NCBI RefSeq assembly: GCF_028712425.1
Contig: NZ_JAQTQD010000002.1
Span: 1-64,000, forward strand
DNA: 64,000 nt
Direction: 5' to 3'
Origin: Methanoregula sp.
GTDB lineage: Archaea > Halobacteriota > Methanomicrobia > Methanomicrobiales > Methanospirillaceae
A program made the translations under genes and the position numbers. This document shows positions 37,595 to 46,828 of the stretch, one piece after another; position 1 is the stretch's first letter, and every line of letters begins with the position of its first letter. The notes under the pieces were generated by a model. The model was not told the origin of the DNA and did no database searches. It saw only the letters and a program-made list of their open reading frames with translations.

Positions 37595-39316
37595 TTAACC
37601 CAGTTCCCCAAACTTCACATCGCCCTCAACGAGTGCACTCAGCGTCTCCGGCAGCTTGTCGATAGCAATCCTCACCTGCTTCATCGAATCCCGGTCGCGG
37701 AGTGTAACAGTATTGTTCTCTTTCGTATCGTAATCAACCGTCACCGCAAACGGCGTCCCAATTTCGTCCTGCCTGCGGTAGCGCCGGCCGATGGCGCCAC
37801 TGTCGTCGTATTCCGCGAGCAGGCCCTTTTTGTGGAGCGACTTCGTGATAGTGTCGGCGATGGTGTCGAGACCGTCGCGGGTCATGAGCGGGAAGACCGC
37901 GACCTGGACCGGGGCAACTTTCGGGGAGAACCGCATGACGGTCCGTTTCTCGCCATCTGCTTCGTCCTCGTCGTACGCCTGTTCGAGCACTGCATAACAC
38001 ATACGGTCGATTCCGTAACTGGGTTCGACCACGTGCGGGACGATGTCCTCGCCGCGGATGTCCACGATCTCGTCCTTCACTTCATACAGGTCAGGAGGGA
38101 TATGGATTATTTCCCCGTCGACTTCCACATCGACCCCGCCTTTCTCCGGGATCGACTCCGCGAGCGCGGCAAAGATCGTCTTGGCCTTGTCACGGTACTG
38201 CTTGCCAAGCACGCCCATGTTCGGGACAATCCGCCGGCGGGGGACTTTCCGCGGTTCAGCGTACTGGATGAAGACCGTCATCGGGGTGCCGCTTTCCTTG
38301 GCGTGGGCATTGAGGTCGTAGTCCGTGCGGTCGGCAAGGCCTACTGTCTCGACCCAGCCGAAGCGGTCGGACCGGATCTCGGCGTCCCAGCAGTCGGTTG
38401 CGTAATGCGCCCGCTCATCCGGGAGGTGCTGGCGGAAGCGGAGCCGTTCTGGTTTGATCCCGATGGAGACGAGCATCTCGTGTGTCAATGCAACGTAGTA
38501 GGCGAGATACTGGTTTGCAATCACGCCCTTTTCAACGGCCTCCTGCATGGTCATGGTGACCGCTTCCCCGCCCTTCTGTTGCTGGACATAGGTAAGGAGC
38601 GGCATGCCGTAGTTTGCGTAGCGGGAGAACCGGGGGTGCTTGTTCTTCTCGTCCGGGTGGACAAAGATCTCGGCCTCGGCCTGCGTGAACTCGCGGAGCC
38701 GGATCATTCCCTGGCGGGGGGAGATCTCGTTGCGGTACGACTTACCGATCTGGACGGCGCCGAACGGAAGCTTGTCGCGGTAGAACCGGAGGAGCCGGGA
38801 AAAGTCCACGAACATCCCCTGCGCCGTCTCGGGGCGGAGGTAGCCGACCCGCTGGGAACCGGGGCCTATAGTGGTCCTGAACATCAGGTTGAACCCGAAG
38901 ACCTCGACGTTTCCGAGGACTTCCTCGCAGGCAAGGCACTTGCAGGTGGCGAGGACCGATGCGAGGTCCTCGTTCTTCATCGTGGAGGCGTTCTGGATCC
39001 CGCCGCCTTCGGCAACATGGTCGGCCCGCAGGTATTCCTTACAATGAGGGCACTGGCACATCTTGTCGGCAAACCCGGCAACATGGCCGGAGGCGATAAA
39101 GACGGCTTCCTGCGCAATCGTCGGGCACTCGATCTCGTAGTACCCTTCGCGGATAACGTAAAAGTCCCGCCAGATATTCTCGATGCGCCGTTTCATCATC
39201 GCCCCGAGCGGGCCGTAGTCAATAAAACCTGCCACGGCACCATAACACTCGGAGGTTGGCCAGATGAAACCCCTCCGTCTGGCAAGTTCCATCACGTTTT
39301 CAAAAACATCACTCAT
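37595..39316 (-). CDS. glyS: glycyl-tRNA synthetase (archaeal type, class II)
   Basis: A 573-residue homodimer-type synthetase charging tRNA-Gly. The N-terminus RRGFIWPTSECYGAVAGF contains the motif of the glycine pocket region; class II motif 2 surroundings appear as SQRVGYLRPETAQGMFVDF, and the C-terminal anticodon-binding domain as VQVAVFPLMTRDGLD. Zinc-like cysteine pairs occur in CQCPHCKEY and CKCLACEE. ATG at 39316 follows GTGATCC, which fixes the start over an upstream frame. It is a single gene divergent from the 39588 gene. Confidence 0.96.
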   Translation of the reverse strand: MSDVFENVMELARRRGFIWPTSECYGAVAGFIDYGPLGAMMKRRIENIWRDFYVIREGYYEIECPTIAQEAVFIASGHVAGFADKMCQCPHCKEYLRADHVAEGGGIQNASTMKNEDLASVLATCKCLACEEVLGNVEVFGFNLMFRTTIGPGSQRVGYLRPETAQGMFVDFSRLLRFYRDKLPFGAVQIGKSYRNEISPRQGMIRLREFTQAEAEIFVHPDEKNKHPRFSRYANYGMPLLTYVQQQKGGEAVTMTMQEAVEKGVIANQYLAYYVALTHEMLVSIGIKPERLRFRQHLPDERAHYATDCWDAEIRSDRFGWVETVGLADRTDYDLNAHAKESGTPMTVFIQYAEPRKVPRRRIVPNMGVLGKQYRDKAKTIFAALAESIPEKGGVDVEVDGEIIHIPPDLYEVKDEIVDIRGEDIVPHVVEPSYGIDRMCYAVLEQAYDEDEADGEKRTVMRFSPKVAPVQVAVFPLMTRDGLDTIADTITKSLHKKGLLAEYDDSGAIGRRYRRQDEIGTPFAVTVDYDTKENNTVTLRDRDSMKQVRIAIDKLPETLSALVEGDVKFGELG

Positions 39317-39587
39317 AAGGATCACGGAGCTGCTAATTTCTTCCATAATATAGACCGGGTGGCGACAAAAAGACTCTGATACTCTCTTCTGGCAGGGTAA
39401 GGGATCATGCCTCCTTGGACAGATGGAGAAAAAAACCGGGTGGATCAGAGAAAACCGACACAACTGGCATCAATGCACCAGATCGAACCGAGTCTGATTT
39501 ATACGTCTTTTGGTCAAACGGGCCGTAAAGATAGCATTAAATAGTTGACGAAGTATTGTATATCCTAATCCCAATACGGGGTATGCA

Positions 39588-40196
39588 ATGACCGAAGACA
39601 AACGAAAGGCACACCTGTTGAAACTCTTCAGTTCCATGTCGGGCAAGACCAAGATTGTCGAGCCCATGAAGAATATCCATGGCACGCTGAGGGACAGCGA
39701 TGCGATCGAACGCGAGGTCGCCCTCGTGATGAGGGAGATCATCGAACAGGGGATCTTCAAGACCTCTTTAAAACCGATCCAGCTCGCAAAGCTTGTCACA
39801 TCGTTCTATGCTGGCAAGAACGACACCGAGATCGCCCGCGAGCTCGGTGACGAGAAACTCAGCAAGACGGTAGCCCGGGCCCGGGTCCGGCTCAAGCTCT
39901 TCCGGGACCTCGACTTCCGGATGCCCTTTGATAAGGAGCAGATGGAGGCGCTGATCGAGTCCGGCAAGACCATGAAGGAGGTCTCCGAGGAACTCGGCGT
40001 CAGCCCCTCCACCCTCCGCGAGTACCGGCACGTGATCGAGGAGCAGGAAGACCCGACCATCGATCCCTACATCGACCGGATACGCGATGTCATGGAAGAC
40101 CGCGACCTCTCCGAGCAGATGACCCGGAGCGCCACGGCCGACAGCCTCGGCGAATCGATCGACATCACCGAAGCCGAACTGATAGATGTTACATAA
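39588..40196 (+). CDS. HTH protein resembling conditioned-medium-induced protein 4 (cmi4-like)
   Basis: A 202-residue protein with two helix-turn-helix-like stretches: KNDTEIARELGDEKLSKTVARARVR at about 76-102 and KTMKEVSEELGVSPSTLREY at about 126-146, followed by an acidic tail. Proteins of this layout are widespread in euryarchaea and one haloarchaeal member was named for induction in conditioned medium; its mechanism is unknown. A TATA-like TTGTATATCC sits at about 39556, 30 bases before the start. Confidence 0.72.
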   Translation: MTEDKRKAHLLKLFSSMSGKTKIVEPMKNIHGTLRDSDAIEREVALVMREIIEQGIFKTSLKPIQLAKLVTSFYAGKNDTEIARELGDEKLSKTVARARVRLKLFRDLDFRMPFDKEQMEALIESGKTMKEVSEELGVSPSTLREYRHVIEEQEDPTIDPYIDRIRDVMEDRDLSEQMTRSATADSLGESIDITEAELIDVT

Positions 40197-40303
40197 CAGC
40201 CGGGCTCCCGGCACACCAGTCATCCATTTTTCTAAAGACAGCTCTCGCGCACCCCTTACCATTTCAGGGCAAGGTTCATTCGTGAGGAGTCTGATCTGCA
40301 TAT

Positions 40304-40969
40304 ATGCAAATCACCTGGCTTGGCCATTCCTGCGTCCTTTTGACCGGATCAAAAAAGGTCCTGATCGATCCCTTTATCGAAGGCGGGAGCGTTGCCGGCA
40401 CCTCTCCCGACCTCGTGGCCGTAACCCACGGGCATGACGACCACATGGGAGAGGCGGTGGCGATTGGGAAAAAGACGGTCGCGATCACGGAGATAGCAAA
40501 GTACCTGAAGGGGAAGGGAGTCCCGGTCGAGGGCATGAACATTGGCGGTACCCAGGTTGTCGACGGGGTATCGTTCACGATGACCGCGGCACTCCACTCG
40601 ACCTTTATCGTGGAGGCCGGCGAGGGTTTCTCGGGCGGTGCGCCGGCGGGATTCGTTATCGGTATGGATGGCGTGAAGGTCTACCATGCCGGGGACACCG
40701 GCCTCTTCTCTGACATGAAACTGATCGGGGATCTGTACCATCCCGATGTTGCGCTTCTCCCCATCGGCGGGCGGTACACGATGGGCGTTGCCGAGGCCAT
40801 GATGGCGGCAAACTTCATCGGCGCAAAGATTGTCATCCCCATCCATTACAATACCTGGGACCGGATCAAGGCCGATCCGGTGGTCCTGAAGAATGGCATC
40901 GAACGGACAACAGACCTCGCCGTCAGGATCCTGGCCCCGGGCGAGAGCATTGAGATCACTCCTGAATAA
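40304..40969 (+). CDS. UPF0173 metal-dependent hydrolase (metallo-beta-lactamase fold)
   Basis: A 221-residue protein of the MBL fold. The metal motif THGHDDHMG lies at about 41-49, with further ligands in ALHSTF, YHAGDTG and PIHYNTWD. UPF0173 proteins form a conserved bacterial/archaeal family whose substrates are unknown, though related enzymes cleave phosphodiesters or esters. ATG at 40304 follows a short AT-rich promoter region (TATATG). Single gene. Confidence 0.94.
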   Translation: MQITWLGHSCVLLTGSKKVLIDPFIEGGSVAGTSPDLVAVTHGHDDHMGEAVAIGKKTVAITEIAKYLKGKGVPVEGMNIGGTQVVDGVSFTMTAALHSTFIVEAGEGFSGGAPAGFVIGMDGVKVYHAGDTGLFSDMKLIGDLYHPDVALLPIGGRYTMGVAEAMMAANFIGAKIVIPIHYNTWDRIKADPVVLKNGIERTTDLAVRILAPGESIEITPE

Positions 40970-41079
40970 TTCCTTTTTAAAAATGGGTGCCCCCGCACCG
41001 TACCCTGTGTGTGGCAGAAGCGGAGCTATTAATAATACCCATACATACTATGACCTATATTTCCCGGGCCGGGTGAGAG

Positions 41080-41205
41080 ATGTCAAACTGCCCGAAGTGC
41101 GGTTCCAAGAATACAGAATGGACTGACTGCAAGACGGTCAATGACAAGACCATTGTCGTCTGCGTCTGCTCAGACTGTGGCCATACCTGGGAGCAGCCGC
41201 TCTGA
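41080..41205 (+). CDS. 41-residue zinc-ribbon microprotein
   Basis: A 41-residue protein, MSNCPKCGSKN then CVCSDCGHTWEQPL, with two CxxC-type pairs that make a complete zinc ribbon like those of ribosomal or RNA polymerase subunits. GGTGAGAG directly before the ATG is a ribosome binding site. TATA-like ACCTATAT lies at about 41053. The small size and full motif argue for a real gene; the partner and role are unknown. Confidence 0.78.
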   Translation: MSNCPKCGSKNTEWTDCKTVNDKTIVVCVCSDCGHTWEQPL

Positions 41206-41272
41206 TCCCTACTGGGGTACAATCGCAATTTTTTATACCTCTCCCGTTCCCATCTCAATATGGGTCAGAATC

Positions 41273-41605
41273 ATGGTCCTGCAACTGTTGTCCATCCCGT
41301 TTGTTAACCTTATCCTGTGTATTGTCATTGTTATTCTGGGTTTCCTCTGTTTCAAAAAGAGCGGGGAGCGGCTCCCTGCGTTCATCGGTGCTGCATTCGG
41401 GCTTTTTGGGATCTCGCATGCAGCAACGATCGCCGGTATTGCCGCATCACTGGAACTTCCCCTGATTGTTATCCGGACGCTTGCCTACGTACTTGTTATC
41501 GTCGCCCTCTGGCTCAACCTTAAGAGCACCCTCCTGCAGAAAGAGACGCGCCAGGCATGGGTGGATTATTTCAAGGGCGAAACCGTACCGGACGAGAAAA
41601 AGTGA
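41273..41605 (+). CDS. small membrane protein of unknown function
   Basis: A 110-residue protein with three hydrophobic helices (LLSIPFVNLILCIVIVILGF, FIGAAFGLFGISHAATIAGI, VIRTLAYVLVIVALWL) and a short charged tail (KETRQAWVDYF). A TATA box TTTTATAC at about 41230 lies some 40 bases before the ATG, which is preferred over an upstream frame extension. No family recognised. Confidence 0.75.
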   Translation: MVLQLLSIPFVNLILCIVIVILGFLCFKKSGERLPAFIGAAFGLFGISHAATIAGIAASLELPLIVIRTLAYVLVIVALWLNLKSTLLQKETRQAWVDYFKGETVPDEKK

Positions 41606-41678
41606 GCGGAAATCCGGGGCTCTCCCCCGGATCCCTTGCCAATAGTGCTTATTCCTTACGGCGCGATACTATGGAATA

Positions 41679-42014
41679 TCAGGAGATCTTCCGTATCGCT
41701 TCATCGCGGTTCGCGCAGATCATGAAGATGCTGGTGAATCCCGCCATTTCAAAGACCTTGAGAACCTGCGGCCGGATCCCGGCAAGGGCAACTTTTCCTC
41801 CTGCCTTCATCTGGTCACGGGTAACGACAAGAAGGATGCGGAGGCCGGCGCTGGCGATATAGTCCGTTGCAGAAAAGTCCATCACGAGTTTTGCAGGTTT
41901 TCCTGCCAGCAGTGTCTTGATCTCCGTTTCGATATCCGGTGCATTGTTTGCATCAAACCGCGGTGGCATCACGATAATGACGGTATCATTCTCACGGGAG
42001 ACTTCCAGTGCCAT
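41679..42014 (-). CDS. STAS-domain protein (anti-sigma-factor antagonist type)
   Basis: A 111-residue stand-alone STAS protein, the size of SpoIIAA/RsbV. The signature LVMDFSATDYIASAGLRIL holds the phosphorylatable Ser55. In bacteria such proteins are switched by an HPK kinase and a PP2C phosphatase. This window also has a Cache-HAMP-PP2C phosphatase (54134-56263) and a partial STAS gene (1-730), so a methanogen partner-switching module is possible. Convergent with the small membrane gene. Confidence 0.93.
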   Translation of the reverse strand: MALEVSRENDTVIIVMPPRFDANNAPDIETEIKTLLAGKPAKLVMDFSATDYIASAGLRILLVVTRDQMKAGGKVALAGIRPQVLKVFEMAGFTSIFMICANRDEAIRKIS

Positions 42015-42247
42015 AGGTATCAGCGTTTGAAGATATTTTCCGTGACCTGATAATATCGACGCTCTTGATCCGTGCGATTGTGCCGTGGTTGTCGTGCAGG
42101 GGCGCAGGTATCCGGTTCACCGTACCCCGTCCATCTCCGCCTGTTTCGGGTCCATGGGGGCCCATTTCATCTGGTGGGATCGGCCCACAATGCCTGCCGC
42201 CCGGTTGTAAGGATTATCGTGGGGTGCGTCCAACTGCTGTACATCCT

Positions 42248-43234
42248 ATGGCAATCGCACGAAAAATCCGCAGTCCGGTACTTGTCCTGGTTGCGTGCCT
42301 CTTTTTTGCCGCGACAGTATCGGCAGCAGGCATCGAGGCCGTATCCGGGGAGACCATCCCGCTCTCGGGATATTCGCCTACGAGCAACCAGGTGTACCTC
42401 TTCCTGACCGGCCCCAACCTCCCGACAAATGGCGTTGCGCTCAATGACATCACCAAGCGAGCCGATGAGGGGCATTTCACGGTCGTCCAGGTGATGGGGG
42501 ACGACAGCTGGAGCTACAAGTGGCATACCGGCAACGTCAACGGGCGCCTTGACGACGGCACGTATACGGTCTGGGTCGTGAACGGGCCAAACGACCGCTC
42601 CAATCTCCGGAATGCCGAGTATGGCACCATCTCTGTCACGCTGGGAAAGCCGGGACTCTCGGCCGGCATCTCCGGCGGAATAACGACAGGGGCTGCATCC
42701 CCGTCCTGCTCTCTTGTCATCACGTCCGAGCCCGCTGACTGTTCCGTTGTCGTGAATGGCGAGTACAAGGGAAAGACACCGCTTACTGTCGGGAACCTCT
42801 ACCCGGGAACCTATACCATCAATGTAACGATGTTCGGGTACATGCCGTATTCTACCGTGGTCGAGCTCACCAATGGCGCGGAGGCTACTGTGACGGCATA
42901 CCTCCCTCCTGAGCGCGGCACGCTTGTGGTCAATACAACCCCTGAAGGGGCACAGATCCTGCTGGACGGTGCGGTTGCCGGGATTGCACCGGTCACGCTC
43001 ATCAACGTACTGCCGGGCGGGCATAACCTGACGGTCGTAAAAGAAGGATATGTCACCGTGCAGCAGCAGGTCTCTGTTGAAGCGGGGCTTACTACCCCGG
43101 TTTCCCTCACCCTGTCCCCGGTCTCCCCGCTGCAGGCCCTTCCGATCAGGACACCGGGGCTTGTGATAGCAACTCTTGCCGGTCTTTCGTGTGCAGCTCT
43201 TGCGGTCATCCGTCTCCGGTCAAAGAATAAATGA
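42248..43234 (+). CDS. PEGA-domain surface protein
   Basis: A 328-residue exported protein: a signal peptide in the first 25 residues (VLVLVACLFFAATVSAAG), a beta-rich domain of about 130 residues with WHTGNVNGRLDDGTYTVWVV, then two PEGA repeats at about 155-225 (ITSEPADCSVVVNGEYKGKT) and about 226-300 (NTTPEGAQILLDGAVAG), and a C-terminal membrane anchor before RLRSKNK. PEGA domains are common in S-layer-associated proteins of methanogens. The start at 42248 was chosen because it directly precedes the signal peptide. Confidence 0.88.
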   Translation: MAIARKIRSPVLVLVACLFFAATVSAAGIEAVSGETIPLSGYSPTSNQVYLFLTGPNLPTNGVALNDITKRADEGHFTVVQVMGDDSWSYKWHTGNVNGRLDDGTYTVWVVNGPNDRSNLRNAEYGTISVTLGKPGLSAGISGGITTGAASPSCSLVITSEPADCSVVVNGEYKGKTPLTVGNLYPGTYTINVTMFGYMPYSTVVELTNGAEATVTAYLPPERGTLVVNTTPEGAQILLDGAVAGIAPVTLINVLPGGHNLTVVKEGYVTVQQQVSVEAGLTTPVSLTLSPVSPLQALPIRTPGLVIATLAGLSCAALAVIRLRSKNK

Positions 43235-43335
43235 ATGCATCTCCTTCTCTCCTTTTTCGTGTGACACTGGGTATCCCGCCCGCATGGCTGTAACAGGATT
43301 AATATTCGTCAACAGGCAACCGGTTAGGAGAGACC

Positions 43336-43560
43336 ATGGAGACGTTCGTAATCCTGAATATTGTCGCCCTCGGCACGCTTGCCGGCACCATCACCGGCCT
43401 TATTATCGGTTACGCGGCGAAGCGGCAGAAACCGGCCTGGTCGGCAATGACGGCAGAGGACAAGCGCGTCAACCTTGCCCTCGTCCTCTTCTTTGCGCTC
43501 GTGTATATCGCGCTTCTCACCTGGTTTGCCCTGCAGCCGCCGGCCCCTGCATTCCCCTGA
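43336..43560 (+). CDS. small two-helix membrane protein
   Basis: A 74-residue protein with two hydrophobic helices (FVILNIVALGTLAGTITGL and VNLALVLFFALVYIALLTWF) joined by a charged loop. GGAGAG four bases before the ATG supports the start. No family recognised. Confidence 0.75.
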   Translation: METFVILNIVALGTLAGTITGLIIGYAAKRQKPAWSAMTAEDKRVNLALVLFFALVYIALLTWFALQPPAPAFP

Positions 43561-43682
43561 TTCTTTTTAATCCATCGGCTGCATGACGGTCTCCGATAGC
43601 GGGTAATCGATTAGTGCGTACGCGATACTTCCTCCTGTTCGGGAACGGGTTTATAGGGATTCATGCTGAATACCTTCTGACG

Positions 43683-44483
43683 ATGCGGCTCAAGGACCAC
43701 CTCAAAGGCCGGGTACCCGATGACGCACTCCGCCGGTTTTCCGGCCGCTTCGATGTGGTGGGGGACGTTGCCATTGTTTCGGTCCCCCCGGAGATGGATG
43801 CCTACAAACCGCTGGTTGCAAAAACTATCCTGTCCACCCGGAAGAACGTGTACACGGTCCTCAACAAAGTGCAGAAGGTTGGATCGGATGCACGGACCGC
43901 ATCCTTTGAGATTCTTGCCGGGGAGACAACACTCACCCGGTACCGCGAGTTCGGTTTCCAGTACCGTTTCGATGTTACGAAAGTCTTCTTCACCAGCCGT
44001 ATGGCCTATGAGCGGAGACGGGTCACGGAACAGGTGGAGCCCGGCGAGACGGTCCTCGTGCCGTTCTGCGGTGTGGGGCCGTTTGCCATTCCGGCAGCTG
44101 CCCGGGGCGGCCGGGTCACTGCAATCGAGAAGAACCCTGAGGCGTACGGCTGGCTCCGGGAGAATATCATCCTGAACCATGTCGATGATTCAGTGATGGC
44201 AATTCTTGGCGATGCAACGGATACGGGGCACCTTCTGGGGAAGCGATTTGACCGGATCATCATCCCCACGCCCTATGGCATGAAGGACAGCCTGGATATC
44301 TTCGCCCCGTTTGCAGCCCGCGACGGCATGATCCACTTCTACGCGTTCGGGCCGAAGAACGGAATGCCGGCGCTCGTGGAGGCGCTTGAGAAAAAGGGAT
44401 TCGCCCTCACGTTCCATGACGAGTGCGGCAATGTCGCGCCGGGGATCAAGCGCTGGGTTTTCGACCTGGTGAAGACGGGGTGA
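43683..44483 (+). CDS. Trm5/Tyw2-family SAM-dependent methyltransferase
   Basis: A 266-residue methyltransferase. The N-terminal part (KDHLKGRVPDD, RRFSGRFDVVGDVAIV) is like the Trm5 family, and the SAM motif is VLVPFCGVGPFAIPAAA at about 124-140, with an acidic IEKNPEA strand end. Motif IV reads IIIPTPYG rather than the NPP of canonical Trm5, so a tRNA purine or wyosine-pathway step is likely but the exact target is open. I prefer ATG at 43683 because a TATA-like TTTATAGG lies about 33 bases upstream; GTG at 43614 would add 23 residues. Confidence 0.85.
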   Translation: MRLKDHLKGRVPDDALRRFSGRFDVVGDVAIVSVPPEMDAYKPLVAKTILSTRKNVYTVLNKVQKVGSDARTASFEILAGETTLTRYREFGFQYRFDVTKVFFTSRMAYERRRVTEQVEPGETVLVPFCGVGPFAIPAAARGGRVTAIEKNPEAYGWLRENIILNHVDDSVMAILGDATDTGHLLGKRFDRIIIPTPYGMKDSLDIFAPFAARDGMIHFYAFGPKNGMPALVEALEKKGFALTFHDECGNVAPGIKRWVFDLVKTG

Positions 44484-44486
44484 CGG

Positions 44487-45593
44487 TTACTTCTTCCTGC
44501 CATAATGGAGGGTAAAGAGCGTCATGTACTCGTCGGCATAGCACGTGGAGTCGGAACAGACGGCAAACTCCGGGTATAGGGAGGAACGGAACAGGTCGTG
44601 CCACTGGCTCCGGAGCATGTGGTACTCCGTGCGCTCTCCCCGTGGCCGGGTGAGGAGCGAGACAACCTCGGTCATGAGGAAGGAGTCGATGCAGTCCGTG
44701 ACAATGTCGACCGGTGCATCATGGGAATAGACAAAGTCCATGATCCTGCTGTATGACTGGTATACCGAGAGGGCAAGTTCCGGCGTGGCGAGTTCGGAGG
44801 TGTCGTTGTCGGCGTCCATCTCAAAGAGGAGGAAATGGTCGATCCAGGGCTTGAGCCGCAGGAGGTGGAGCCTCTTGTCTTCTACCGGCATGTGGTGGTA
44901 AGCAAGGGAGCTCATGGCGATATCGTACCGGGTACGGATGGATGCGGAGCAGTCCTGTATCCGGGAATTCTCGGTCACGATCCGTGTATCCGGGAACTGG
45001 TCTCCGACGGTATTTTTGGCAAGGGCGATCATTGCCGGGGAGGCATCTATGAGGAGCACTTCGCCAATGGCATCGGCTTTACCGGTCTCCAGCAGTTGGG
45101 AGAGGACCATTGCTGTAAGGGATCCGTCTCCGCAACCGATGTCAATGAACCGCACCGGGTTGTCGAAGGCAGGGAGGCTGTGGGCAAACTGCTTTACGAG
45201 CTGCTGTCGTGCCGCTTTCATCACCGGGACGCTGGCAAAATGGAGGAACGGGCGCGGGTCCTCGAATGCCGTTGCGGGCGGGATGAGGGTGCCGTTGTGC
45301 CGCGAGAGGAAACTTAAGAGGAACGCTGCGGAGAAGAGGTCGTCCTCCTCGGCGAGCGTGGCCGCTTCCAGCCATTCCACGGCGCGACGGCTCTCGCCCC
45401 GGCCGGCAAGGTCGACTGCGATATAGTAATCGAATGCCGGGACCAGGTTTTTCCGGATCCGGCCTTCATACTCTGCCGGGGCTGTGGGACTGTCGGCAAT
45501 CTCGCGGGCATACCGGCGCCATTCAGCCTTCTCCGTTTCCGAGAGGAATAACATGCGGGTTGAGTCCTTTTTAAAGAACGGTCTCTTTGCCAT
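44487..45593 (-). CDS. class I SAM-dependent methyltransferase, unknown substrate
   Basis: A 368-residue protein. After an alpha-helical N-terminal third (EWLEAATLAEEDDLFSAAF) the SAM domain starts with FIDIGCGDGSLTAMV, followed by the acidic VLLIDASPAMI and YDIAMSSLAYHHMP motifs. The C-terminal part is another helical region ending in CYADEYMTLFTLHYG. Substrate unknown. The ATG at 45593 gives MAKRPFFKKDS; an extra nine codons upstream are not needed. Confidence 0.8.
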   Translation of the reverse strand: MAKRPFFKKDSTRMLFLSETEKAEWRRYAREIADSPTAPAEYEGRIRKNLVPAFDYYIAVDLAGRGESRRAVEWLEAATLAEEDDLFSAAFLLSFLSRHNGTLIPPATAFEDPRPFLHFASVPVMKAARQQLVKQFAHSLPAFDNPVRFIDIGCGDGSLTAMVLSQLLETGKADAIGEVLLIDASPAMIALAKNTVGDQFPDTRIVTENSRIQDCSASIRTRYDIAMSSLAYHHMPVEDKRLHLLRLKPWIDHFLLFEMDADNDTSELATPELALSVYQSYSRIMDFVYSHDAPVDIVTDCIDSFLMTEVVSLLTRPRGERTEYHMLRSQWHDLFRSSLYPEFAVCSDSTCYADEYMTLFTLHYGRKK

Positions 45594-45680
45594 GGTAAAT
45601 AGCTGGTGATGCATGGGCATGCCCGTGCCCGTCAGGGTAATTGCAGATGCAGGCCAAATGCTAAGAAACGAGGTTTTCCT

Positions 45681-46196
45681 GTGCAGATCATAACACCTTC
45701 GGCAATCCTCCGTGACTGGTCAGCGGACGATGTCTCATCCCTTGTCCGGTTCGCGAACAATCCCCGTATTGCCGCCACCCTGCGGGATGGCTTTCCCTCC
45801 CTCTATACTTCTGGTGATGCGGAGCGCTTCATCACACAGGCAACCGCACCCGAAAGCCGGAACCTTATCTTAGCCATTGAAGTGGATGCACAGGCCTGCG
45901 GCGCGATCGGGATCCACCCGCTGGAGGATGTTTATCACAGGACAGCGGAGATCGGGTACTGGCTTGCGGAGCCGTACTGGGGCAGGGGTATTGTGACTGA
46001 TGCAGTCCGGGCCATCGTCCCTGTGGCATTCGACCGGTATGACATCGTACGGATCCAGGCAGGAATCTTCTCGAATAACCCGGCATCTATGCAGGTGCTG
46101 GAAAAGTGCGGGTTTATCCGCGAGGCGATCCACAAGGACGCGGTTACGAAGAACGGTGTGACAATGGACGAGGTAATGTTTGTCCGGTTCCGGTAA
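45681..46196 (+). CDS. GNAT acetyltransferase (RimJ/RimL type)
   Basis: A 171-residue N-acetyltransferase. Typical GNAT features: AEIGYWLAEPYWGRGIVTDA, the acetyl-CoA loop with G-R-G, and a C-terminal NPASMQVLEKCGFIREA. RimJ/RimL-like members acetylate protein N-termini or small amines; the target is unknown. The start is GTG at 45681, six bases after GAGGT. Its end is only seven bases from the convergent acetate transporter. Confidence 0.92.
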   Translation: MQIITPSAILRDWSADDVSSLVRFANNPRIAATLRDGFPSLYTSGDAERFITQATAPESRNLILAIEVDAQACGAIGIHPLEDVYHRTAEIGYWLAEPYWGRGIVTDAVRAIVPVAFDRYDIVRIQAGIFSNNPASMQVLEKCGFIREAIHKDAVTKNGVTMDEVMFVRFR

Positions 46197-46203
46197 AAAA
46201 AGA

Positions 46204-46794
46204 TCAGACCGGGAGGACGCGGCTCCCGAAGATCTCGTTGATGGTCTGCCCCATGCCCATGTAGAGCGCAAGGCCGCCCGCGATCAGGCCGGAGATGCCT
46301 CCCAGCGTGAGGATGAGCGGGTTCGCGGTCAGATGTGCTGCAACCAGGAGTGCGACAAGGATCACCACGAAAGCAAGGGTGACCTGGAGAAGGCGGTGCA
46401 TCTTGAGCGTGCAGATGAAGAGGCCGAGGGCGAAGATTCCCCAGATAGCAAGGAATGCCGCCAGTTCCACCGGTGACGGGGCTTTTGCAAGCGAGAGAGC
46501 GGGCAGCATCAGGATCACGGCAAAGGTGATCCAGAAGATCCCAAAGCTGCCAAAAGTCAGCATGCCGAAGGTGTTCTTCTTCTTCCATTCCATGACACCG
46601 ACAACGGACTGGGCCACGCCGCCATACAGGAGCGCCATTGCGACAATCGGGCTCGAGAGGCCGGTGAATCCTGCATTGTGCAGGCTCAAGAGGATGGTCG
46701 TCATACCGAAAGCGCACAGCCCAAGCGGGGCCGGGTTGGCGGTGTTGTCCATCATGAAAATATTGTTCCTGTTTACTTCTTCCATATGCTGCAT
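46204..46794 (-). CDS. acetate uptake transporter of the GPR1/FUN34/YaaH (AceTr) family
   Basis: A 196-residue protein with six membrane helices and the family motif NPAPLGL at 20-26. Known members (SatP/YaaH) move acetate or succinate with protons. Methanomicrobiales often need acetate as a carbon source, so uptake for biosynthesis is likely. ATG at 46794 follows GAGGT by a few bases and is preferred to the later ATG. Its upstream region holds several TGCACCA repeats (46829-47014) that look regulatory. Confidence 0.92.
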   Translation of the reverse strand: MQHMEEVNRNNIFMMDNTANPAPLGLCAFGMTTILLSLHNAGFTGLSSPIVAMALLYGGVAQSVVGVMEWKKKNTFGMLTFGSFGIFWITFAVILMLPALSLAKAPSPVELAAFLAIWGIFALGLFICTLKMHRLLQVTLAFVVILVALLVAAHLTANPLILTLGGISGLIAGGLALYMGMGQTINEIFGSRVLPV

Positions 46795-46828
46795 GATAAC
46801 CTCATGTGATGGCTGAAAACCCCGGAAA

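Noticed and set aside
37445-39379. 644-codon open frame on the plus strand
   Set aside because: It lies antisense to the well-supported glyS gene; GC-rich archaeal genes often leave long open shadows, and its product has no family resemblance.
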